Of a stretch of DNA of 64,000 nt, positions 1-7,052 are shown in pieces. Source of the DNA: JBBKXR01 sp037969585 (lineage in GTDB: Bacteria; Verrucomicrobiota; Verrucomicrobiia; Verrucomicrobiales; DEV007). The stretch covers positions 1-64,000 of the forward strand of contig JBBKXR010000163.1 in the NCBI GenBank assembly GCA_037969585.1, in the 5' to 3' direction. The position numbers and the translations under genes are program-made. The notes beneath the pieces are model-generated. The model made no database searches. It was given only the letters and a program-made list of their open reading frames with translations, and was not told the DNA's origin. The first letter of the stretch is position 1; every line of letters starts with the position of its first letter.

Positions 1-1925
1 GCGGTCAGGTTGAGTTGAGCGAACTCGGTGTCGCGGTGCGAGATCTCGCCGGTGAAGCTGAGGCAGCGGTCGGCAAGTCGTTTGATTTTGGCGGCTTGTT
101 TGCAGCGATGAGTTTTTTCCTGATGATCGCGGCGCTGATTCTGACCGGGCTGGTGTTCGTGTTCGGCATCGAGCAACGCCGTTCGCAGATCGGCCTGTTG
201 TTAGCGATGGGGATGACGCCGGCTAAGGTGCGGCGAATCTTCCTGCTCGAAGCGGCGGTGTTGGCGATTACCAGTGCGGCGATCGGATTGTTCGGTGGAT
301 GGATCTACACCAAGCTGGCGCTGCGTGGCATGTCGGGCGCTTGGCAGGCGGCGGCGTCAGGCATCGAATTTGTCTACGATTTCCGCTGGCAGACCCTGTT
401 GATCGCCTGGCTGGCGACGGTGTTGATGGCGCTGGGCGTGGTCTGGTTCGCCAGTCGTGCAGTGATGAAAGTAAAGCCGAGTGAGCTGATTTCGGGCGGT
501 GACGGAACCGTGAAGACTGGCGGGCCCAAGCCGCTGAAAAAGTGCTGGAGTGTCTGGTTGGGGCTGCTCAGTTTGGTGGCTGGGTTAGGGTGTTTGTTTG
601 CGCCGAAAGCGCCGGGCTCGATGACCGAGCAGGGTTTGTTTTTCGGTGCTGGGTTTTTGTTAACGATGGCAGGTCTGTGTGTGGCTGCGCTGGGCTTACG
701 ACAATTGGAGCGCGGTCGAGAAAAACTGCCGACGCTGGGCAGTCTCGGTCGACAGAACGCGGTGCGGCGTACGGGTCGAAGTCTCGCGGTGATCGGTCTG
801 ATGGCTGCCGGTGTGTTCATGGTCACGGCCGTGAACTCGTTTCGACTCGACGGTCACGCCGGGGCGGAATCGCGATCGTCGGGCACCGGGGGATTCGCTT
901 TATCGGCGCAGTCGACCCTGCCGATCTACGAAGATCTGAACAGCGAGCAGGGACGGGAAAAATTTGGCCTGACCTCGATGCCGGCGGACAAGATCGACGT
1001 GGTCGCATTTCGCGTCAGCGATGGCGACGATGCCAGTTGCCTGAATTTGAATCGCGCCCAGCAGCCCCGACTAATGGGTGTGGCAGCGAAGTCACTCGCG
1101 GAGCGGGGAGCGTTTTCATTCGCTTCGTCGAAGAAGGTCGAAGCCGAGGGTGCGTCTGCCTGGAGCTTGCTCGAACCGTCGTCGGGTGACGCCAACGTTA
1201 TTCCCGGAATCATCGATCTGAATACGGCCACCTATGCGCTGGGTGGGCTCAAGGTCGGCGACCGAATCGCTTATGAAACGGCGAGTGGTGAAAAGTTTGA
1301 AGTCGAGTTGGTGGGCATGCTCAACGGCTCGTTGTTGCAGGGCAGTGTGATCATTTCCGAAGCGGCCTTCATCGAGCAGTTTCCTGATGCCGGCGGATAC
1401 CGTTATTTTCTGGTCGACGTCGAGCCGCGCGAAAAGACCGATGCCGTAGCAACGCTGATGACTCGAATGCTCGAAGATCGCGGCTTGTCCGTCGGATCGG
1501 CCGCTGATAAACTCAACGAGTTCAATGCGGTACAGAACACCTACTTGAGCATTTTCTCAACGCTTGGAGGCTTGGGCATTTTACTCGGCACGGTCGGACT
1601 GGCGGTCGTGGTCGGGCGCAACGTGCTCGAGCGGCGAGGACAGTTGGGCTTGATGCAGGCATTTGGATTCACCCGCAAACGACTGGGTCGAATGGTGCTC
1701 GCCGAGCATTGGTTCCTGCATGTGTTCGGTGTATTGCTCGGCGTCGCCGCTGCTGCAGTTGCAGTTGCACCGAAATTGTTGGCGCGGGGAGACGATTCGG
1801 GCTTGCCGCTGACTTTGCTGGCAGGGGTCAATGGTGCGATCTTGATCGGTGGACTGGTGTTTTGCGTGCTGGCGGCAAAGCTGGTACTTCGCGGACCGTT
1901 GATGGACGCGATCCGCAGTGAGTGA
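1..1925 (+). CDS. FtsX-family ABC transporter permease, C-terminal part (5' end outside window)
   Basis: The reading frame is already open at base 3 and enters from the left edge, so the N-terminus is missing; a TTG at 15 is not the true start. About 637 residues are visible. A first FtsX-like unit (helix at about 28-52, then the cytoplasmic turn GIEQRRSQIGLLLAMGM, helices near 77-98 and 124-147) is followed by three more helices (about 180-275), a periplasmic region of about 230 residues, and a second FtsX unit (helices near 511-536, 563-585, 600-620, with ERRGQLGLMQAFG). The duplicated architecture fits the large MacB/LolC-like permeases that move lipophilic substrates or act mechanically across the envelope. 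The ATPase partner should lie upstream. Substrate unknown. Confidence 0.85.
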   Translation, partial: GQVELSELGVAVRDLAGEAEAAVGKSFDFGGLFAAMSFFLMIAALILTGLVFVFGIEQRRSQIGLLLAMGMTPAKVRRIFLLEAAVLAITSAAIGLFGGWIYTKLALRGMSGAWQAAASGIEFVYDFRWQTLLIAWLATVLMALGVVWFASRAVMKVKPSELISGGDGTVKTGGPKPLKKCWSVWLGLLSLVAGLGCLFAPKAPGSMTEQGLFFGAGFLLTMAGLCVAALGLRQLERGREKLPTLGSLGRQNAVRRTGRSLAVIGLMAAGVFMVTAVNSFRLDGHAGAESRSSGTGGFALSAQSTLPIYEDLNSEQGREKFGLTSMPADKIDVVAFRVSDGDDASCLNLNRAQQPRLMGVAAKSLAERGAFSFASSKKVEAEGASAWSLLEPSSGDANVIPGIIDLNTATYALGGLKVGDRIAYETASGEKFEVELVGMLNGSLLQGSVIISEAAFIEQFPDAGGYRYFLVDVEPREKTDAVATLMTRMLEDRGLSVGSAADKLNEFNAVQNTYLSIFSTLGGLGILLGTVGLAVVVGRNVLERRGQLGLMQAFGFTRKRLGRMVLAEHWFLHVFGVLLGVAAAAVAVAPKLLARGDDSGLPLTLLAGVNGAILIGGLVFCVLAAKLVLRGPLMDAIRSE

Positions 1926-2042
1926 GCAAATGGCGTGCAACTGCACCGTGGAGTATTGTGTTTGGGCTCAATCGCCTGACTCGGGGCGGGATTGCAATGT
2001 GGTGGTGGGGAATCTATGCTCCGCGGTAGAGTTTTTTAAAAT

Positions 2043-2810
2043 ATGAAGAGGTATCGTTCATCTCGCGGTCTGACGCCTGTGATTGTTCCCGAGTTGTTCT
2101 TGGGAGTGTCGGCGATTTTGGTAGCGTTTTTGTCGTCGGCTTTCATGAATATCATGTTTGGGCAGAAGGACGAAGGAGCACAGGTCGAGGTTCCCAAAGA
2201 TCCGAATCTCATCTACGCCAACGACTTCGAGGAACCGAAACCGGGCCGGGTGCCAGGAAACTATTTTGTGCTCGATGGTGATTTTGAAATCATGGCCAAC
2301 GAGGGGGATGACGCGGGGCAGGCGCTGAAATTGTTGCCGTCGCAAATGGTCGAGGCATCGATCCAGTTCGGTTCGTCGATCGAAGGCAGCGGTTCGGTGA
2401 AGGTTCGCGCCATGGCGGAGAAGCGTGGACGCAGCTATCCACGCTTCGGCGTGGGATTGCACGGGATGAAAGGCTTTCGATTGCGCGTCGCTCCGGCAGC
2501 GAAACAATTGGAACTGGTGCGCGACCAGGTGGTGATTCAGTCGGTGCCCTTCGATTGGACCTCGGGCATCTGGTATTTTGTTGAGTTGTCGGTGGTCGAA
2601 AACAACAACAGTTGGACGGTTACCGGACGGGCGTGGTCGGAGAGTGAGGATCGTCCGAGGGACGGCCAGATCGATCACATTTTCGTTGCTGAAACAGAGT
2701 TCAAAGGTAAGGCATCGATCACAGGCACTCCGTACGCGGAGCTGCCGATCTATTTTGACGATTTGGAAATTCGCAAGTTGGGTGGCGTCGAAAAGCCCGA
2801 CCAGGATTGA
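2043..2810 (+). CDS. membrane-anchored protein of unknown function
   Basis: 255 residues. One hydrophobic segment (about 15-38) after a basic N-terminus suggests an inner-membrane anchor with the rest in the periplasm. The body is beta-rich with repeated aromatic/Gly patterns (FDWTSGIWYFVEL, YFDDLEIRKLGG near the C-terminus), resembling the jelly-roll or LamG/DUF1080-like lectin folds common in PVC bacteria; this is resemblance only. It ends 29 bases before the cysteine desulfurase start, so the two are probably co-transcribed, without an obvious functional link. Confidence 0.75.
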   Translation: MKRYRSSRGLTPVIVPELFLGVSAILVAFLSSAFMNIMFGQKDEGAQVEVPKDPNLIYANDFEEPKPGRVPGNYFVLDGDFEIMANEGDDAGQALKLLPSQMVEASIQFGSSIEGSGSVKVRAMAEKRGRSYPRFGVGLHGMKGFRLRVAPAAKQLELVRDQVVIQSVPFDWTSGIWYFVELSVVENNNSWTVTGRAWSESEDRPRDGQIDHIFVAETEFKGKASITGTPYAELPIYFDDLEIRKLGGVEKPDQD

Positions 2811-2839
2811 GCGACTGTTTGGTGCTAGAAGGTTTGCCG

Positions 2840-4006
2840 ATGTCGACGTATTTCGATCACAATGCCACGACTGCGATGTCGGATGCGGCACGCGATGCCT
2901 GGCTGAAAGTCGAAACTGAGCATTGGCACAATCCGTCGAGCCTGTATCGCGAGGCGGGAGCGGCGAAGCGCTTGCTTGATGACTTGCGCGAAGAACTCGC
3001 CGATCGGCTTGGCTGCGACGAGCCTCGTCGAGTGGTGTTCACTTCCGGTGCGACCGAGGCGAACAATGCGGTGATGCGTATGGTTTCCGCTGGAGATGAG
3101 GGGCGAAAACGGGTGGCGGTTTCAGCGATTGAACATCCGTCTGTCGACGACGCAGCGCGGAATTTCTTCGACGTAGTGACCGAAATCCCGGTCAATGCCG
3201 ATACTGGTGCCGTTGACGCGGAATCGATCCAGAGCGGAGGTGTCTCTCTGGTTTCGGTAATGGCGGCTAACAACGAGACGGGGGCTCTGCAGCCTTGGCG
3301 CGAGGTTGCAGTGAAGTGTCGTGGGGCGGGCGTGTTGTTTCATTGTGACGCAGCTCAATGGATCGGAAAAATGCCGGCCGAAGGACTTGCCGACTGCGAT
3401 TTCGTCAGTGGCTGTGCGCACAAATTTGGCGGCCCAAAAGGCGTCGGATTTTTGCTTTTGCCGGCCAACGAATCAGTGGCGGCTTCGTTGAGAATGGCGG
3501 TAGGTGGTCCGCAGGAAAATCGACATCGAGCAGGCACGGAGAATCTGTCGGGGATCGCCGCGATGCTGGCTGCGCTTCGTGAACATGACGAATTTTTAAA
3601 GGCTAGCGGGAGTCGGCGGAAGGCTGCCGAGCGGAACGCGTTCGAAGCTGAAGTCTTGGCGGCGATCGGTGGTAGTGCGGTTGTGGGTGGCGGTGCCGAC
3701 CGGCTTTGGAACACGAGTATGGTCGTGGTGCCAAGGCACAACAATGTAAAGTGGTTGACGCGACTGAGCCGGCGCGGGTTCTGTGTCTCAACCGGATCGG
3801 CGTGCAGTGCGGGCAAGGGCAACCCGTCGAACGTGATGGCGGCGATGGGGCTCGACCACGAGGCGATGGGGCGGGTGATCCGGATCAGCGGAGGATGGCA
3901 AACGACGGGTGAAGATTGGCTGGCGATGGCGGCTGCCATGATCGAGGTTGGCGCAGAACTGGATTCCGGAGAACGCAGCCGATCGGAGCCGACTAAACCT
4001 TTTTGA
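2840..4006 (+). CDS. cysteine desulfurase (NifS/IscS-type, PLP-dependent)
   Basis: 388 residues. It removes sulfur from L-cysteine as an enzyme persulfide for Fe-S cluster or thio-cofactor synthesis. The start is the ATG at 2840 (MSTYFDHNATT, the usual family opening), preceded by AGAAGG with a 7-nt spacer; an in-frame TTG at 2807 is less likely. Visible landmarks are TSGATEANN (66-76), EHPSV with His99, HCDAAQ with Asp170, the PLP lysine in AHKFGGPKG (Lys195), and the mobile-loop cysteine in STGSACSAG (Cys322). Cytoplasmic. No scaffold or SufBCD genes are in the window, so the pathway is undetermined. Confidence 0.93.
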   Translation: MSTYFDHNATTAMSDAARDAWLKVETEHWHNPSSLYREAGAAKRLLDDLREELADRLGCDEPRRVVFTSGATEANNAVMRMVSAGDEGRKRVAVSAIEHPSVDDAARNFFDVVTEIPVNADTGAVDAESIQSGGVSLVSVMAANNETGALQPWREVAVKCRGAGVLFHCDAAQWIGKMPAEGLADCDFVSGCAHKFGGPKGVGFLLLPANESVAASLRMAVGGPQENRHRAGTENLSGIAAMLAALREHDEFLKASGSRRKAAERNAFEAEVLAAIGGSAVVGGGADRLWNTSMVVVPRHNNVKWLTRLSRRGFCVSTGSACSAGKGNPSNVMAAMGLDHEAMGRVIRISGGWQTTGEDWLAMAAAMIEVGAELDSGERSRSEPTKPF

Positions 4007-4022
4007 TCCTTCGAAACTGACC

Positions 4023-4235
4023 ATGGACTCCACACAAGCAATCGCTCAAATTGAAGCTGCCTGCCTGCAGATCTCACTGCAGATGATGAACGTTCATCCT
4101 GCCGTGGCAAACCTCGGCGACGAGGCGACGCAGTCGGACGTGATCAAAGCCGCTCATCAACTGACCGTCGAACTGGAGATTATCAAAAAAAAGCTGATCC
4201 AGCTCAAAGGTCGCGATGATTCGACCGAGTTGTGA
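4023..4235 (+). CDS. small hypothetical protein
   Basis: 70 residues from ATG 4023, 16 bases after the desulfurase stop; an upstream in-frame start at 3948 would overlap that gene by 59 bases. The sequence is predicted mostly helical (QIEAACLQISLQMM, LTVELEIIKKKLIQL) without signal peptide or transmembrane segment. Its 3' end overlaps the convergent cyclase gene by 32 bases. No family recognised. The position suggests co-transcription with the desulfurase. Confidence 0.55.
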   Translation: MDSTQAIAQIEAACLQISLQMMNVHPAVANLGDEATQSDVIKAAHQLTVELEIIKKKLIQLKGRDDSTEL

Positions 4236-6069
4236 ACGCGATTACCGACTCGAGGGCGGTTACCGTCCAGACTAGTGGGTAGAGGCGCTCGTGATACCAG
4301 AGTTTTGCGAAGTAGAAGCCGATCGGTGTGACGTCGAAGGTGTTGCCTTCGCCGGTAGCTTTCGCCAGCCATGAGACGCCTCGATCGAGCGCAGTTTGGT
4401 TTATTTCGTGTTCGGCTTGGGGACGGGTCAGGCCAGCGGTGGCGAGGGCATCGAGGGCGAGAGCAGTTTCTTCGATACTTGAGGGGCTGTCCTTTCCTCC
4501 GCCCCATCCGCCGTCTTCGTTTTGAGAACGCAGCAGCCAGTCGATAGCTTTGGGCAACAGATTATGCGGGTCGTTGTCGGCGAGCGCGAGGACGACACAG
4601 GCGGTTCCGTAGGTGCGATTGGCCTCGTGTTTGCAGTGTTGGTTGCCAAACCAGAGAGGTAGCCACGCCCCGTTTTTTTCCTGCGTGCGCTTGAGGAAAT
4701 GCTGGGCGCGATGCTCCATCCATCGAGTGCGGGCGCGGACCAGTGGCGGCATGTCTTCGACCCATGCGTGGCAGGCGCGGATGACGTGGGCGCTAAGGTC
4801 GGGGCTGGATCGATCAAATGGCAGGGTTCCCCAGCCGCGACAAAACGTGGGGATACCTCCGTCGGCGTTTTGCAAATCACTCAGCCACTGCAAACCGCGT
4901 GCTGCTGCGTCGCGGCATTCGTCGAAGGAATCGGCGTCGCTCAGTTGGCGCAAAGCGAGTAGCGCGCCGGGCGTGTCATCGGCATCGGGTACGCCTCCCG
5001 GGAGGTCGGTCCAGGCCCAGCCGCCGGGTTCGGCTGCGGTGAAGGGATGAACGGTTCGGTATTGCTGGTCGAGCAGCCAACGCCGAACATCAGCGGCGCG
5101 ATCGAAGCTGCGATCGCGGTCCTTCGGCAACAGAGCTTTGACGGCGAGCGTTGTGGTCCATGTGGCGAGATTGGTATCGATCGGCCACGAGCCGTCGTCA
5201 CGGACGGAGTCGGTGAGGAATTTTACGCCTTTGCGGACTACTGGGTGGTCGCGTTGGTCAGTACTCGCCAAAGCCATTGTTACGAAGCTGGTTAGGGGGG
5301 CAGCTTCGAGGTATCCGCCGTTTTCGGGCTGGATGCGTTGCAGCAGTGGCGAGGCTTTTTTCCAAGCGCGCCGACGCAGGGCGGCGAGTGGCTTGATTGG
5401 TGGGGCGTGGTAAAACCTTGCGTAGCCGATGGCGATCAGGGCGGGTAGCGCGTAGCTGACGACGGGCATCTTCAGGGCGGCAAACCATTTTTGCGGTAGA
5501 GCTGCTAGTTCGAACGGTAGGGGAAGGACGCGTTTCCAGGCGTCGGTTTCGTTGTCGTCGAGCAGGCCACCGAGGGCGCAGGCCATAAGGATGGGAACCG
5601 AAAAGGTGCGGTCTTTGCCGTAGCGGGCTTTTACAGTTTCGACGACCGATTCGTGATCGGCGCCACCGACATTCTGACGGACCCAGGAGCCGGATCGGTT
5701 GAGGCGTTTGTTGCAGCGCGTGAGAAGTTTTTGGTGATCGGTCGATTTGGGGCTGGCACCGGATTTGACCGCCTTACGCCATCGTTTGAGCGCGGCTCGG
5801 CAGAGCAGGGTGGTGGAGATATTTGAGAACGACAGGGTTGTGTCGCCCCATCCGCCGTCTTTGTTTTGGTGTTTCACCAGCCAGTGCAGGCCGCCTTCGA
5901 TCAATTCAGCGTTGCCTTCGGGGTCGACGACGTGCAGGGCGAGCACGGCGGTTGCGGTCGACAGGGCGGAGGTGGAAAGTTTTCCTTCCCAGTGACCAGC
6001 GGGCGCGCGTTCGGCGAGTAAGCGGTCGCGCGCGTTGTCGAGCATGTTGTGAACCGGTTTCGGATCCAT
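4204..6069 (-). CDS. shc: squalene-hopene-cyclase-like class II terpene cyclase
   Basis: 621 residues from ATG 6069 (a TTG six bases upstream is possible). The alpha/alpha-barrel family protonates and cyclises squalene or a related polyprenyl chain, usually at the membrane. The class II acid motif DADDT is at about 362-366, matching the DxDDT of squalene-hopene cyclases. QW-type repeats are scattered through the protein (KDGGWGDT near 72, NGGYLEA near 252, DGSWPID near 294, NEDGGWGGG near 519), and the C-terminal PIGFYFAKLWY...YPL resembles the end of known cyclases. Length matches bacterial SHC/sporulenol synthases (about 620-640). It lies 11 bases after the next upstream gene, an alpha-toroid relative, so they form an operon. 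The substrate (squalene versus other polyprene) cannot be decided here. Confidence 0.88.
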   Translation of the reverse strand: MDPKPVHNMLDNARDRLLAERAPAGHWEGKLSTSALSTATAVLALHVVDPEGNAELIEGGLHWLVKHQNKDGGWGDTTLSFSNISTTLLCRAALKRWRKAVKSGASPKSTDHQKLLTRCNKRLNRSGSWVRQNVGGADHESVVETVKARYGKDRTFSVPILMACALGGLLDDNETDAWKRVLPLPFELAALPQKWFAALKMPVVSYALPALIAIGYARFYHAPPIKPLAALRRRAWKKASPLLQRIQPENGGYLEAAPLTSFVTMALASTDQRDHPVVRKGVKFLTDSVRDDGSWPIDTNLATWTTTLAVKALLPKDRDRSFDRAADVRRWLLDQQYRTVHPFTAAEPGGWAWTDLPGGVPDADDTPGALLALRQLSDADSFDECRDAAARGLQWLSDLQNADGGIPTFCRGWGTLPFDRSSPDLSAHVIRACHAWVEDMPPLVRARTRWMEHRAQHFLKRTQEKNGAWLPLWFGNQHCKHEANRTYGTACVVLALADNDPHNLLPKAIDWLLRSQNEDGGWGGGKDSPSSIEETALALDALATAGLTRPQAEHEINQTALDRGVSWLAKATGEGNTFDVTPIGFYFAKLWYHERLYPLVWTVTALESVIAFTTRSNHRDL

Positions 6070-6080
6070 GAGCAAAAGGC

Positions 6081-6980
6081 CTACAAGGCGAGATGGCCGA
6101 GTGCGAGCAATCCGTAGTAGGTGTATTCGAGGTCGAGTTCGTCATCGTCCCAGGTGCCGTGAAAGCCTCCGTCAGCGGTCCAGAGGCTGTCGATGAAGTC
6201 GAGGCAGGGCTCAGTGATTCTGGAAAAATCTGCCTGCAGGCCGTCGAGCGCGTGCAGGGCGACGGCGGTAGATAGCAAGTCGGGCAGGGGGGCGCCGGGG
6301 AAGGGTAGGAAGCCGCCGCTCGGTGGATGGAAGGCGCTGAGCAGAAAATTCGTGGTCGATTCGGGAATCGGTTGGCGCAGATTTCGCGACAGGGAGACTG
6401 CTGCGGCAGTGGCGGGCACGTTGGTCACCGGGAAGACGGTGTCATTGGCCCAGCCTCCGTCTTCTTTGTCGACCAGCGAATTGAGGCAAGCGGCGATGCC
6501 TTCGGGATTGGGAAGACCTGCTTGGCGGGCATGATCGGTCCAGGCTCCGTAGGCGAGAAAACAGGCGTAGGCGGAGCCGGTCGCGGCGTCGGGCGTCTGG
6601 TTGTAGCCGCCGTCGGGAGTGCGAAAATTTTCGATGGCGGCGAGTCCGACATCGATGAGGTCGGAGCTTGGCTTTTCATCGAGTGCCGACAGCGAGCGCA
6701 TCAGGCAACAGCGGTGAACAAAGTCGAGTGCGTCGAGTTCTTCGGCCTTACTGGTGAGGTAATTTCCGAGACTGGTTTGTGGAATTTCCGCCTGCAGGGC
6801 GGTCAAGGCATCGATAGCGAAGCTGGTGTAATAGAGGTCGCTGGTGGCATCCCGGTCACTGAAGCCGCCGTCGTGATTTTGCGTGGAACGAACGAAGGCT
6901 TCAATCAATCCGCAGGCTTCGTCGCCGAGCACGCCTGGGGCGAGTCGAGCGACCTGCAGCATTTCGAGACGCAGGGACAT
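6081..6980 (-). CDS. prenyltransferase/squalene-oxidase-repeat protein (alpha-toroid)
   Basis: 299 residues. It consists of about five or six helical-pair repeats with QW-like turns: QNHDGGFSDRD, TPDGGYNQTPDAA, KEDGGWANDT, PPSGGFLPFPG, TADGGFHGTWDDDELDLEYTYYGLLALGHL. Spacing and the final EYTYYGLLAL resemble the beta subunit of protein prenyltransferases, but the zinc ligands of that enzyme (Asp-x-Cys and a late His) are not evident and there is no class II DxDD motif. It immediately precedes the cyclase gene, whose start follows this stop by 11 bases. It may be a partner or an independent enzyme of isoprenoid metabolism; catalytic role unknown. Confidence 0.8.
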   Translation of the reverse strand: MSLRLEMLQVARLAPGVLGDEACGLIEAFVRSTQNHDGGFSDRDATSDLYYTSFAIDALTALQAEIPQTSLGNYLTSKAEELDALDFVHRCCLMRSLSALDEKPSSDLIDVGLAAIENFRTPDGGYNQTPDAATGSAYACFLAYGAWTDHARQAGLPNPEGIAACLNSLVDKEDGGWANDTVFPVTNVPATAAAVSLSRNLRQPIPESTTNFLLSAFHPPSGGFLPFPGAPLPDLLSTAVALHALDGLQADFSRITEPCLDFIDSLWTADGGFHGTWDDDELDLEYTYYGLLALGHLAL

Positions 6981-7052
6981 AGGGAGGGCGATCTTCGATT
7001 CTCGCTATGAGATACGCGATAGACGATCAGGAATTTACGATGCCAATAAGAA

